This document shows positions 7,953 to 17,600 of a DNA stretch of 32,076 nt, piece by piece. The notes under the pieces are model-generated. The model searched no databases and was not told where the DNA came from. It saw only the letters and a program-made list of their open reading frames with translations. The translations under genes and the position numbers were made by a program. Positions within the stretch are counted from its first letter, which is position 1. Each line of letters opens with the position of its first letter. The stretch is taken from positions 1 through 32,076 of the forward strand of contig NZ_JAJMLX010000017.1 of NCBI RefSeq assembly GCF_020991325.1, read 5' to 3'. Source of the stretch: Bordetella petrii (GTDB taxonomy: Bacteria; Pseudomonadota; Gammaproteobacteria; Burkholderiales; Burkholderiaceae_B).

Positions 7953-9803
7953 TCAGCGGCCAACGGCATAACCCTGCATGCCGCGCGGATTGGCGCCCGC
8001 GCGCAACAGCAGGCCGCCCGCCGCGGGTTCCCGCGTACAGACGCTGACCCGCCCTTCCGACCAGGCCGGACCTACCCGCAGATCGTGGCCGGCGGCGCGC
8101 AAGGCGTCTTGCGTGGCGGCGGGAAGGCGCGATTCCACGGTCAGCCGGTTCAGCACGGTGGTACGCGGCCAGAATGAGCCCGGGAAATGATCGACATGCC
8201 AGGCGGGTGCGTCGATGGCTTCCTGGAGATTCATGCCGAGCGCGGCGTGCCGCAGGAAAAAAGCCAGGGTCCATTGATCTTGCTGGTCGCCGCCGGGCGT
8301 GCCGAACACCATATAGGGTTCGCCGTCGCGCAGGGCCAGGCCGGGCGACAGCGTGGTGCATGGACGCTTGCCCGCCTGCAGGGTGCCCGGAAGGCCATCG
8401 TCCAGCCAGGTCATCTGCAGGCGCGTGGTGATGGAAAAACCAAGTTCGGGAATCGCCGGGCTGGAAGACAGCCAGCCACCCGAAGGCGTGGCGGCCACCA
8501 TATTGCCGTGGCGGTCGATTACGTCGATATGGCAGGTGTCGCCCACGAAGATCTCACGGGCGGCCCATTCTTGCACGGGCGGCAATTGGGCGAAGGTGGG
8601 CTCGCCCACGCCATAGCGCACGTCGGCGGCGGCCAGGGCCCTTTCGGCGGCCCGCAGGTCGGGCAGGCGTGGCGCGCGCCCGCCGGGCTGGCCGGGTTGC
8701 AGTTGCGCGTTGGCGGCCGTTCCGATGGAGGCCGCTCGCTGCCGCGCATAGCCGTCGCTTAGCAGGTCGGCCAGGGGCACATCGGTAAAGGCGGGGTCGC
8801 CATACCATGCCAGGCGGTCGGCAAATGCCAGTTTGGCGGCTTCCGCGATGCGGTGCACGAATTCGGGCGAATCGGCCCGCAACCCCTCGATACCCAGGTA
8901 GCGCAGCATGGCCAGTTGCTGCAGGAACACCGGGCCCTGCGACCACGGCCCGCATTTGGCAACGGTGTAGCGGCCGTAGTCGACCGTGGCCGGCTCGCCA
9001 TAACTGGCGCGCCAATCGGCCATGTCTTCGCGCCGCAGCAGGCCGGCGTTGCACTCGCCGCTGCAGTCGCGCAGGCGTTGATTGCGGTAGAAGTCATCGA
9101 TGGCGCTGGCAACGAAGCCGCGGTACCAGGCCTCATGTGCCGCCTCGATGCGGCCGCGCCGGCCGCCCGCGGCATCCGCCGATTCCGCCAGGATGCGGCG
9201 ATACGTCTGGGCGATGGCAGGCGTGCGCAAGATGGAGTCGGGATGCGGCACCTGCCCCCCAGGCAGCCAGACGGCAGCCGAAGATGTCCATTCAGTGCGG
9301 AACAGGGACTCGACCGCGGCGATCGCCTGGGCGATGCGCGGCACCATCGGGAACCCATTCTCGGCATACGCGATGGCGGGGCCGAGCACGTCGTGCAGTT
9401 CCCAGGTTCCGTGGTCGCGCAGCAGCGCGAGCCAGGCCCCGAAAGCGCCGGGCACCGTGGCGGGCAGCAAGCCTATGCCGGGCACCAGTTCATAGCCGCG
9501 CTGGCGGAAGTACGCCGGTGTGGCCAACGCCGGTGCCGGCCCCTGGCCGCACAATTCGACCATGCGGCGCTCGGCTTCGCTCCAGAACAGGATGGGCACC
9601 TCTCCGCCGGGCCCGTTCAAATGCGGTTCGACGATCTGCAGCATGAACCCGCCGGCAACGGCCGCATCAAATGCATTGCCGCCGCGTTCGAGCACGCCCA
9701 TGGCAACTTGCGAGGCCAGCCAGTGCGTGGATGACACGACACCGAAGGTGCCGCGGATTTCCGGTCGGGTGGTGAAGGTGGGCGTGGACACGGCGATTTT
9801 CAT
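7953..9803 (-). CDS. Gamma-glutamyltransferase-like Ntn-hydrolase
   Basis: A 616-residue member of the gamma-glutamyltranspeptidase family, which self-cleaves to make a large and a small subunit with an N-terminal threonine nucleophile. The nucleophile is T423 in GDTCHIDVIDRHGNMVAAT, which aligns with the E. coli small-subunit start TTHYSVVDKDGN. The oxyanion glycines are in FGTPGGD (504-505). The PCTTLSP segment stands where GGTs have PxSSMSP. The large-subunit FREMAP region, whose arginine holds the glutamyl carboxylate in E. coli GGT, reads ELCGQGPAP here, so the substrate may not be glutathione. No signal peptide is evident, so it may act in the cytoplasm. It is first in an operon with the Bug receptor and GAF genes and divergent from LysR. 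No strong ribosome-binding site precedes ATG 9803. Confidence 0.9.
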   Translation of the reverse strand: MKIAVSTPTFTTRPEIRGTFGVVSSTHWLASQVAMGVLERGGNAFDAAVAGGFMLQIVEPHLNGPGGEVPILFWSEAERRMVELCGQGPAPALATPAYFRQRGYELVPGIGLLPATVPGAFGAWLALLRDHGTWELHDVLGPAIAYAENGFPMVPRIAQAIAAVESLFRTEWTSSAAVWLPGGQVPHPDSILRTPAIAQTYRRILAESADAAGGRRGRIEAAHEAWYRGFVASAIDDFYRNQRLRDCSGECNAGLLRREDMADWRASYGEPATVDYGRYTVAKCGPWSQGPVFLQQLAMLRYLGIEGLRADSPEFVHRIAEAAKLAFADRLAWYGDPAFTDVPLADLLSDGYARQRAASIGTAANAQLQPGQPGGRAPRLPDLRAAERALAAADVRYGVGEPTFAQLPPVQEWAAREIFVGDTCHIDVIDRHGNMVAATPSGGWLSSSPAIPELGFSITTRLQMTWLDDGLPGTLQAGKRPCTTLSPGLALRDGEPYMVFGTPGGDQQDQWTLAFFLRHAALGMNLQEAIDAPAWHVDHFPGSFWPRTTVLNRLTVESRLPAATQDALRAAGHDLRVGPAWSEGRVSVCTREPAAGGLLLRAGANPRGMQGYAVGR

Positions 9804-9836
9804 GACGGCAGGGGAAAAAGAAAGTATAAGTTCCTT

Positions 9837-9857
9837 AAATAACGTAAAGCGTTGTTT
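9837..9857. promoter_or_regulatory. Imperfect palindrome upstream of the GGT-like gene
   Basis: AAATAACG (9837-9844) and CGTTGTTT (9850-9857) are complementary at 7 of 8 positions around a 5-base centre. It lies 34 bases upstream of the GGT-like start, where a LysR-type activation site or the promoter would be expected. Only the symmetry and position are seen. Confidence 0.4.
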
Positions 9858-9867
9858 TTCTCATGAG

Positions 9868-9889
9868 TCCATAACCAAATAGTTATGGA
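9868..9889. promoter_or_regulatory. Candidate LysR operator
   Basis: TCCATAAC (9868-9875) and GTTATGGA (9882-9889) are perfect inverted arms around CAAATA. The core includes a T-N11-A type dyad, the pattern bound by LysR-family dimers. It lies 27 bases upstream of the lysR start and about 65 bases from the divergent GGT-like start, the standard place for the autoregulatory recognition site that also activates the target operon. Confidence 0.65.
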
Positions 9890-9916
9890 TACTGCCCTGG
9901 AAACCCATCCCTTCCC

Positions 9917-10858
9917 ATGTCGACATTGACTCGCCTGACCACGCGCCTGAAAAGCCGTCACCTGACCCTGCTGCTAGCGGTGGCACGCCATCGTTCGCTG
10001 ACCCGCGTCGCGCAGGAGGCAGGGGTCAGCCAGCCGGCGGCCACCAAGACGCTGGCCGAGATCGAGGACATCTTCGGCGGGGCATTGTTCGTGCGTTCGC
10101 GCCATGGGCTGGAACCCACCCCGATGGGACAATTGGCGCTGGTGCGCGCCCAGCACATGCTGCAGGATCTGGAGCACTGGGCCGGAGAGATCGACGCGCT
10201 GCGCAGCGGCCATGCCACGCACCTGAACCTGGGCGCAGTGCCCTTCGTGTCCGGCCCTTTGCTGACGCGCGCCATTGAATGGCTGGGGGAACGCCATCGC
10301 ATTACCGTGACCTTGCAGCGCGCCACCACGGACCACCTGCTGCAAGGCCTGCGCAGCCATGAACTGGACTGTGTCATCGGACGTGCTTCAGCCATTGCCG
10401 GCGCGCATGATGTCTGGCATGAACTGTTGTATGCACAACATCCCGCCCTGATTGCCAACCCCCGGCTGGCAAGGCGCCTGGCGCGCCGCCAGCCCGATTG
10501 GCGGGAACTGGCCTCGATGAACTGGATTCTGCCGTCGCCCGCCACCCCCATCGGCAATATGGTGACCGAGCTGTTCGTGCGCGCCCAGGCCCAGCCGCCG
10601 ACGCCCATCGTGGAAACCTACACGCTCGAAGTGATCGAGGGCCTGCTGGCGGGCAATGACGCCCTGCTTTCCATCGTGCCCCGGGACATCGCGGCGGAAC
10701 TGTGCAGGAGCCAGCGAGTGGCCCTGGTGCCATGGCGGTTCGACTGGGAATTGCCGCCCATCAGCCTGATCAGGCGCGTGCGCGATATGCCGTTGCAGGC
10801 CGAAGAACGGCTGGCCGAGATACTTCGGGAATTGTGCGCCCCGCTGAACGACGGATAA
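9917..10858 (+). CDS. LysR-family transcriptional regulator
   Basis: A 313-residue regulator. The N-terminal winged helix-turn-helix is plain: LKSRHLTLLLAVARHRSLTR, then AQEAGVSQPAATKTLAEIED and LFVRSRHGLEPTPMG (residues about 12-75). The effector-binding domain starts near residue 90 with HLNLGAVPFVSGPLL and runs to the C-terminus. Substrate-domain features such as DCVIGRAS and VIEGLLAGNDALLSIVPRDIA resemble the GbpR/CbsR-like branch, but I cannot name the effector. It is divergent from the GGT-like/Bug/GAF operon with a palindrome between, so it very likely controls that operon. It ends 9 bases before the stop of the convergent glycosyltransferase. Confidence 0.92.
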   Translation: MSTLTRLTTRLKSRHLTLLLAVARHRSLTRVAQEAGVSQPAATKTLAEIEDIFGGALFVRSRHGLEPTPMGQLALVRAQHMLQDLEHWAGEIDALRSGHATHLNLGAVPFVSGPLLTRAIEWLGERHRITVTLQRATTDHLLQGLRSHELDCVIGRASAIAGAHDVWHELLYAQHPALIANPRLARRLARRQPDWRELASMNWILPSPATPIGNMVTELFVRAQAQPPTPIVETYTLEVIEGLLAGNDALLSIVPRDIAAELCRSQRVALVPWRFDWELPPISLIRRVRDMPLQAEERLAEILRELCAPLNDG

Positions 10859-10867
10859 ACGCGGCCC

Positions 10868-11983
10868 TTAGCGCGCCAGCGCCTGGTGATACACCGCCAG
10901 GGTTGATTCGGCGAAATCTGCCAGGCCGAACTGTTCCACGGCCTTGCTGCGCGCCGCCTCGCCCATGCCGGCCAGACGGGACGGATCCTGCAACATGGCG
11001 CGCAGCAGCGCGCCGATGGCCGCGGCATCGCGCACGGGGATGATCCAACCGTCGACGCCGTCGGTGACGTTCTCGGGCAGGCCGCCCGCATCGCTGACCA
11101 GGGCCGGCAGCCCCATCGACATCATTTCGCGGCAGGCATAGGACAAAGCCTCGTAGTAAGACAGCACGAAGCCGGCATGGCAGCAGGCCAGCGCATCGCG
11201 CACGTCGTCCAGCAAGCCGGGGAAAACCACCTGGGCTTGCATGCCCGCCGCACGCACCCGCGCCAGCTTGGCTTCGGACGGCGGGTCGCCGGCCACCAGG
11301 ATCATCACGCGCCGGCGCTGTTCGGGCGGCAGGCGGCCGGCGGCTTCGACCAGGTCGAGCCAGCCCTTGTCGAAATCGGTGCCGCCCGCACTGCCCAGCA
11401 GCAGGCGGCCGCGCCAATCGGGGCCGAAATAACGGTCGCGCAGCGCATCCAGCGGCAGCGACGACTGGGGCGGCGTGAAATAATCGGTGTCGATGCCATG
11501 GCGTATTGTCGTAATGGGCACGCGCCGGTACGGCGACCGCAGCACCTGTTCATGCACGTGGTCGCTGACGGCGATGACATGGTCGGTTGCCAGCCGCGCA
11601 CGCAGGCGGTGGCCCAGCGAATCGAGCGGATGAATGTTGTGTTTGGTGAATACCACGCGCGGCCGCCGCGGCAGGCCCGCCAGGGCCAGCATGACCTGTT
11701 TGTGGTCGGCGGTTCCATTTACATGGATGATGTCGTAGTGCTCGCGCCCCACCAACTGTCGCAGCGATGCCGGCTCGGTAAGCCATGCCGACAGGCGCGT
11801 GGAAAACCGCATGGCCACCGTCTGCACGCCAGTTGCGGCCGACGCGTAGCGAAACAGGCGGCTGGTGTCCGGCGCGGCCACCGTGACCTGGTGCCTGCCG
11901 GCCAGTGCCTGCGCCAGGTTCATGACGTACGTGGTATGCCCCCCGCCATTGCGCGGGTGGAAATTGGTATACAGGACCTTCAC
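10868..11983 (-). CDS. Glycosyltransferase family 4 (LPS core cluster, last gene)
   Basis: A 371-residue GT-B glycosyltransferase predicted to act on LPS core at the cytoplasmic membrane. The N-terminal half begins KVLYTNFHPRNGGGHTTYV, a glycine-rich acceptor-site loop. The C-terminal half holds the GT4 E-x7-E motif (EALSYACRE) followed by MGLPALVSDAGGLPENV. The start is GTG at 11983-11981, which overlaps the TGA of the preceding family 2 gene (GTGA). Last of four coupled genes behind dnaE. A four-gene core-oligosaccharide cluster with glycosyltransferases and a deacetylase has been described in B. pertussis, and this layout matches that description. The sugar transferred cannot be read from sequence. 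Confidence 0.9.
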   Translation of the reverse strand: MKVLYTNFHPRNGGGHTTYVMNLAQALAGRHQVTVAAPDTSRLFRYASAATGVQTVAMRFSTRLSAWLTEPASLRQLVGREHYDIIHVNGTADHKQVMLALAGLPRRPRVVFTKHNIHPLDSLGHRLRARLATDHVIAVSDHVHEQVLRSPYRRVPITTIRHGIDTDYFTPPQSSLPLDALRDRYFGPDWRGRLLLGSAGGTDFDKGWLDLVEAAGRLPPEQRRRVMILVAGDPPSEAKLARVRAAGMQAQVVFPGLLDDVRDALACCHAGFVLSYYEALSYACREMMSMGLPALVSDAGGLPENVTDGVDGWIIPVRDAAAIGALLRAMLQDPSRLAGMGEAARSKAVEQFGLADFAESTLAVYHQALAR

Positions 11984-12729
11984 TTGCGGGTATCGGACAG
12001 AAAGCTGAGTTTGGCGTAGCGGAAAAAGCTGCCGGCGGCGGCGGTAACCGCCAGGACCAGGCCATGGCGCCCGTCGAGAAAGCCGCGGCGGATGAGATAA
12101 ATGCGGACGAAAGTCCAGAACCCGTGGCCCAGCGCGCTGAATACCGTGGCGCGCTTGCCGCGCGCGTGCATCATTGCGGCCGCGTCCGAGGAATAGCGGT
12201 TCACCTTGTTGATGAGCGCATCCAGGTTGGGATAGGGATAGTGCAGGAAGTGGCCGTTCAGGCGCAGCACCTGGCCTTGCGGCACCACGCGCTCATGCAC
12301 GGCGGCGTCGGTGAAGCGGGCGGTACCGCGCTTGAACAGGCGCAATACGTAATCGGGCCACCAGCCGCTGTGACGGATGAGGCGGCCGCAGAAGTCCGAC
12401 AGCCGGGCGATTTCATAGGCGTCGGCCCGAGGCGCGGCCAGCGCCGCGCGGATTTCGTCCGCCAGTTCGGGCGGCACGCGTTCGTCGGCATCGATGGACA
12501 GGATCCAGTCGCCCGTGGCCAGATCCAGGGCCCGGTTCTTTTGCGGGCCGAATCCGGGCCAGTCGGCGGTGACGTGCACCTGCGCGCCGAAATCGCGCGC
12601 CAGTTCGACGGTGTTGTCCGTGCTGCCGGAATCGACCACGATGAATTCATCGGCAAAGGCCACTGATTCGAGGCAGCCGAGGATGTGAGCCGCCTCGTTC
12701 TTGGCGATGATGATGACCGACAGTTTCAT
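11980..12729 (-). CDS. Glycosyltransferase family 2 (WaaE/KdtX/LgtF-like)
   Basis: A 249-residue GT-A enzyme. It opens MKLSVIIIAKNEAAHILGCL, then FIVVDSGSTDNTVELA, KNRALDLATGDWILSIDADE (D80-A81-D82 being the metal-binding triad) and DFCGRLIRHSGWWPDYVLRL, ending in a hydrophobic, basic C-terminal stretch typical of the WaaE/LgtF group. Those enzymes add beta-1,4-glucose to the first core heptose; that activity is likely but not proven here. ATG 12729 overlaps the TGA of the deacetylase gene (ATGA); the frame is open further upstream but would run into that gene without family sequence. Confidence 0.92.
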   Translation of the reverse strand: MKLSVIIIAKNEAAHILGCLESVAFADEFIVVDSGSTDNTVELARDFGAQVHVTADWPGFGPQKNRALDLATGDWILSIDADERVPPELADEIRAALAAPRADAYEIARLSDFCGRLIRHSGWWPDYVLRLFKRGTARFTDAAVHERVVPQGQVLRLNGHFLHYPYPNLDALINKVNRYSSDAAAMMHARGKRATVFSALGHGFWTFVRIYLIRRGFLDGRHGLVLAVTAAAGSFFRYAKLSFLSDTRK

Positions 12730-13577
12730 GCGCGATTCCTCAGACGCTTTTTCCAGGCTTTCCAGGCGTGGTAGCGCGGCCCCCACACGGGGTGGCGCGA
12801 CATCCATATGCGGCGGTTCAGCCACGAGCCGCCCAGGTTGCGCACGGCGAAACGGTAAATATGTTCGGGATCATGGCCCGGCACGTTCTGGCCCAGCGCA
12901 TCGGTGGTGTACAGGTGGCGAAAACCCGCCTCGCGCGCGGCCTGCAGGTAATCAGCGTCGAAATAGCCTTGCGGCCAGCACAGGTGATTGCTGGCCCCGC
13001 CCAGCTGCCGCGTAAGCGTGGCGCGGGAATCGGCAAGTTCGCGGGCGATGTGTTCGCGCTTGGCGGCGACGTCGGACCCGCATTCTTTATCCCACCTGGT
13101 ATGCGTATGAGTGTGGGAATGGACTTCGAACGTACCAGCCGCCAGCATGGCCTGCACCTCGCTCCAGCGCAGCATGACGTCGTCGGTGCGGCCCGCGGCC
13201 ACCAGGCGCTTGGATTCGTGGTGATCGGGCGAGGCAGGCACGGCCCCTCCCTGGCCGGCACAGGGGCGAACCCCGCCCTGCCCCACCCAGCCGGTGATGA
13301 GAAACAGCACGGCCTTCATGCCATGGCGCTGCAGCACGGGATGCGCGTAGGTCCAGTTATTCAGGTAGCCGTCGTCGAAGGTGATGAGCACCGACTTTTC
13401 CGGCACGCGCTCGCCCGCCAGATAGCCCGCCAATTGTTCCGTGCCCAGCGCCGTGTAGCCCGCGCGCGCCAGGCCGGCGATCTGCTGCTCGAAAACATCG
13501 GGTGTGACGGCGATCATGCCGCCCGATGGGCTGACATGGTGATACATCAGCACCGGAATGTTGGGCGCGTTGCTCAT
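12726..13577 (-). CDS. Polysaccharide deacetylase (NodB homology) of the LPS core cluster
   Basis: A 283-residue carbohydrate esterase family 4 protein, predicted to remove an N-acetyl group from a core amino sugar. It begins MSNAPNIPVLMYHHVSPSGG. Motif 1 is TFDDGY (D68, D69), motif 2 HSHTH (H153, H157) and motif 3 CWPQGYFD near residue 200. Residues about 99-133 form an insertion rich in glycine and charged residues (starting GQGGVRPCAGQGG) between motifs 1 and 2. No signal peptide is seen, consistent with cytoplasmic action on a lipid-linked core. Its ATG overlaps the TGA of the glycosyltransferase upstream, and its TGA overlaps the ATG of the family 2 gene downstream. Confidence 0.9.
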   Translation of the reverse strand: MSNAPNIPVLMYHHVSPSGGMIAVTPDVFEQQIAGLARAGYTALGTEQLAGYLAGERVPEKSVLITFDDGYLNNWTYAHPVLQRHGMKAVLFLITGWVGQGGVRPCAGQGGAVPASPDHHESKRLVAAGRTDDVMLRWSEVQAMLAAGTFEVHSHTHTHTRWDKECGSDVAAKREHIARELADSRATLTRQLGGASNHLCWPQGYFDADYLQAAREAGFRHLYTTDALGQNVPGHDPEHIYRFAVRNLGGSWLNRRIWMSRHPVWGPRYHAWKAWKKRLRNRA

Positions 13578-14674
13578 GCTTGCCGCTCCGCCAGCCATTT
13601 GCGGTAGACGGCCTCGGTGTTTTCGGCCAGGCGGGCGGGTGAGAATATGCCTTCGTCCCACACCATGCTGCGCCCGGCAGCGCCCATTTTCCGGCGCAAC
13701 TCCGGATTGTCGATCAGGCGTTCGAGCGCGGCGCGAAGCGCGGGCGGGTTCTTGGCAGGCACAAGGATGCCGGTAACGCCATCGCGCATGATCTCGGACA
13801 CCCCGCCCACGTCGGTGCCGATGACCGGCAGCCCGGCGGCCTGCGCCTCGACATAGACGGTGCCCGACGCTTCCTGGTGCGTGGCCAACGCGAACAGGTC
13901 GAACCCGGGCAGCAGGCTGGGCACGTCGCGGCGGGTGCCCATCAGGTGAATGCGTTTTTCCAGGCCCAGCTGCTGGATGTAAGCCTGGATGTTCTCGAAG
14001 GTGGGAGAGCCCGATCCGACAAACACCATGTGCAGCCGGGGCCGGGCTTCCATCAGCGGATAGATGGCGTCGACCAGGTCTTTGTGGCCCTTGGGCGCGC
14101 GCATGACCGCCACACAGCCCACCACGATATCGTCTTCGGCCAAGCCGAGTTCGCCGCGCAGGGGGGAATGCTCGATCGGCGGCGGCAGCACCACGGGCGT
14201 ATACAGCGTGGCGGTATGAGCCTCGGGCACGCCGCGGCTGACGAGATTGCGGCGCACGGTTTCGCTGACGGTAGTGACCCGATGGGGCAGCCACGTATAG
14301 GACAGCATTGAGCCGGCCCTGTTGGCCAGGTGGCGGGTACGCACGATGAGCGGCACGCCGAACAGCCGCCCCGCCGTGCCCGCAATAAGGGTATCGATGC
14401 GGCTGTGCGTGTTGACCACGTCGTAGCGGCCGTCGCGCAGAATGCGCCGCATGGCGGCCACGCCTTTCAGGTAGTTGGCCAGCCCGCCCATGGGCATGGT
14501 GTGCACCGTGAAGCCCGCGTCGCGCAGCCGCGGCACCAGTTGCGCGTGGGGTTGGCAGACGGCTTCCAGATGGTGGCCGCGCGCGCGCATGGCATGCATT
14601 TCCTTGAACACGCGATGTTCCTGGCCGCCGAACGCGACCGCGGCCTCGGAATGGAGAATACGCAGTGGCTGCAT
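13574..14674 (-). CDS. Glycosyltransferase family 4 (LPS core cluster, first gene)
   Basis: A 366-residue GT-B glycosyltransferase starting MQPLRILHSEAAVAFGGQEH, with FGGQEHRVFKEM as the glycine-rich N-domain loop. Further landmarks are VVNTHSRIDTLIAG, IVVGCVAVMRAPKGHKDLVDA opening the donor domain, and the E-x7-E motif EASGTVYVE followed by AGLPVIGTDVGGVSEIM. ATG 14674 is chosen because it overlaps the dnaE stop (TGATG); the frame stays open upstream only by running into dnaE. It is first of the four LPS genes and probably depends on transcription through dnaE. Confidence 0.92.
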   Translation of the reverse strand: MQPLRILHSEAAVAFGGQEHRVFKEMHAMRARGHHLEAVCQPHAQLVPRLRDAGFTVHTMPMGGLANYLKGVAAMRRILRDGRYDVVNTHSRIDTLIAGTAGRLFGVPLIVRTRHLANRAGSMLSYTWLPHRVTTVSETVRRNLVSRGVPEAHTATLYTPVVLPPPIEHSPLRGELGLAEDDIVVGCVAVMRAPKGHKDLVDAIYPLMEARPRLHMVFVGSGSPTFENIQAYIQQLGLEKRIHLMGTRRDVPSLLPGFDLFALATHQEASGTVYVEAQAAGLPVIGTDVGGVSEIMRDGVTGILVPAKNPPALRAALERLIDNPELRRKMGAAGRSMVWDEGIFSPARLAENTEAVYRKWLAERQA

Positions 14675-17600
14675 CAGTAGGTTACCTCTACGCCATCGGG
14701 CTTGGCCCAGGCGGCCAGATTCTCGAGCAGAGTATCCGCCATGCGCACTCGCCATTCTTCGCCCAGGCGCACCGTGCACAGGAAATTGTCGCGTCCGTAG
14801 ACAATGTCGACAGGCACGCCCGGCACGCCGTTCTCGGGTTCGGCGCGGAACGGATTCAGCATCTGGCGCAGGCGGGCGGCATCGGCCTGCCCGTTGAGCT
14901 TGACCCGCAGCGACTTGGCGCGCGCCTCGCGCGCCAGTTGCAGATCGAACAGATTTTCGGCAACGATGCGCATGCCGCCGGAGTAGTCGTCGTTGCTGAC
15001 CTTGCCCTGCACGATGATCAGTTGGTCTTCGCGCAGGCGGGAGCGATGCTTTTCGTACAGTTCGTTGAATACCGAGATCTCGACCTGCGCCGTACCGTCA
15101 TCCAGCACCGCGAACACCATTTTGCCGCGCCGCGTCATCATGGTGCGCACGCCGGCCAGGACGCCGCACATCCATTGCAGGTCGCGCTGCGGTTCGACCC
15201 GGGCCAGCGTCATGGGCACGATGCGGCGCACTTCGTCGCGCCAGTGGTCGAACAAGTGGCCGCTGAAGTAGTAGCCCAGCGCCGATTTTTCTTCGGTGAG
15301 CTTGGTGTGCAGGTTCCAGGGCGCGACCTTGCTGAGTTCGCCCGCCACCACATCGCCGCTGTCGTCGCCAAACAGGGATACCTGGTTGGCGCTGCGGGCG
15401 GCCTGCTCGGCCGCTTCCATGGCGGTGGCCACCGACGCCAGCATGGCCGCGCGGTTGGATTCGATGGTGTCGAAAGCGCCCGCCTTGATCAGGGCTTCGA
15501 TGGTACGCCGGTTGACCGCATGCTTATTGATGCGCCGGCAGAAGTCGAACAAATTGGCGAACGGGCCGTCGGACTGGCGCGCGCGCAGGATTTCCTCCAC
15601 CGCGCCCTGCCCCGTGCCCTTGACCGCCCCCAGGCCGTAGCGCATGGTGCGCGGCGGCTTGCCCTGGCGGGAATGCTCGTCGGGCACGGGCTCGAAGCGA
15701 TAACCGGAAGCGTTGACATCGGGCGGCAGCACCAGCACGCCGTTGTCCTGCGCGTCGCGGCAAAACACCTGGACCTTGTCGGTATCGTCCATATCGGACG
15801 ACATGGTGGCGGCCAGGAACTCCGTGGGATGGTAGGCCTTCAGCCAGGCGGTCTGGTACGCAATAAGGGCATAGGCGGCCGAGTGCGACTTGTTGAAGCC
15901 GTAGCCCGCGAACTTTTCCATCAAGTCGAACAGCTTGACCGCCAGATTGGGATCGTGGCCCTTTTCCTTGGCGCCCTGCTCGAAAAGCTCGCGGTGCTTG
16001 GCCATTTCTTCGGGCTTTTTCTTGCCCATGGCACGGCGCAGGAGGTCGGCGCCGCCCAGCGAATAGCCGCCGATGATCTGCGAGATCAGCATCACCTGTT
16101 CCTGGTAGACGATGACCCCATAAGTGCTTTTCAGGGTGCTTTCCAGGTCGGGATGGAAGTAATCGACCGAGGCGCGGCCATGCTTGCGGTTGACGAAGTC
16201 GTCGACCATGCCGGATTCGAGCGGGCCCGGACGATACAGGGCCAGCATGGCGATGATGTCTTCGAAGGTGTTGGGCCGCAGCTTTTTCAACAATTCCTTC
16301 ATGCCGCGCGATTCCAGCTGGAACACGGCGGTGGTATTGGCGTCGCACAGCACCTTGTAGGCCGCCGGGTCGTCGAGTTCCAGCGCCATGATGTCGAAGT
16401 CGCGCTGGGACTCGTTGAACTGGCGCACGTAGCGCACGGCCCAATCAAGAATGGTCAGGTTGCGCAGGCCCAGGAAGTCGAACTTGACCAGGCCCGCCGC
16501 TTCGACGTCGTCTTTGTCGTATTGGGAAACGGCGCTGTTTTCCTGGCCGGGCTGGCAATACAAGGGACAAAAATCGGTGAGCTTGCCGGGCGCGATCAGC
16601 ACGCCGCCGGCGTGCATGCCGATGTTGCGGGTCAGGCCTTCGAGCGGACGGGCAAGGTCGACCAGGGCCCGGACCTCTTCTTCCTGCTCGTAGCGTTCCT
16701 TGAAGGCGGGCTCGTCTTTGAGCGTGCGATCGAGCGACCAGGGGTCGGCAGGGTTGAACGGGATGAGCTTGGATAAGCCATCGCAGAACAAGTAGGGCAT
16801 GTCCAGCACACGGCCCGCATCGCGCACCACGGCCTTGGCGCCCAGCGTACCGAACGTGGCGATCTGGCTGACGGCCTCGCGGCCGTACTTCATCTTGACG
16901 TAGTCGATCACCCGTTCGCGGTTGTCCTGGCAGAAATCGATATCGAAGTCGGGCATGGATACCCGCTCGGGATTCAGGAACCGTTCGAACAGCAGGTCGT
17001 AGCGGATGGGGTCGAGATCGGTAATGCCCAGCGCGTAGGCTACCAGCGAACCCGCGCCCGAGCCCCGGCCCGGGCCCACCGGCACGCCATTGTTCTTGCC
17101 CCAGTTGATGAAGTCCTGCACGATCAGGAAGTAGCCCGGAAAACCCATCTGGATGATGGTCTTGCATTCCCAGCGCAGGCGTTCGTAGTACTGGGCGCGC
17201 TTGGAATCGCGTGCGGCAGCATCCGGGAACAGGAACTCCAGGCGTTTCTCGAGGCCCTCTTCGGACAGCTGTATCAGGTAGTCGTCCAGCGACACGCCGT
17301 CGGGGGTGGGAAAATTGGGCAGCCGCGGCTTGCCCAGCACCAGCGTCAGGTTGCAGCGCTTGGCGATTTCCACGGTATTGGCCAGCGCGGAAGGCACATC
17401 GGCGAAGCGCCGGGCCATTTCCTCGGTGCTGAGCAGATACTGCTCTTTGGTGTAGCGGCGCACCCGGCGAGGGTCGGCCAGGATTTCGCCCTGCGCGATG
17501 CACACGCGGGCCTCGTGCGCCTGGAACTCGGAGGCATCCAGGAATTGCACCGGGTGGGTGGCCACGACAGGCAGGCCGGCCTCGGCGGCCAGCCGCATGG

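Noticed and set aside
14665-16776. 703-codon open frame antisense to dnaE
   Set aside because: It is a shadow frame typical of high-GC genes; dnaE is intact opposite it.
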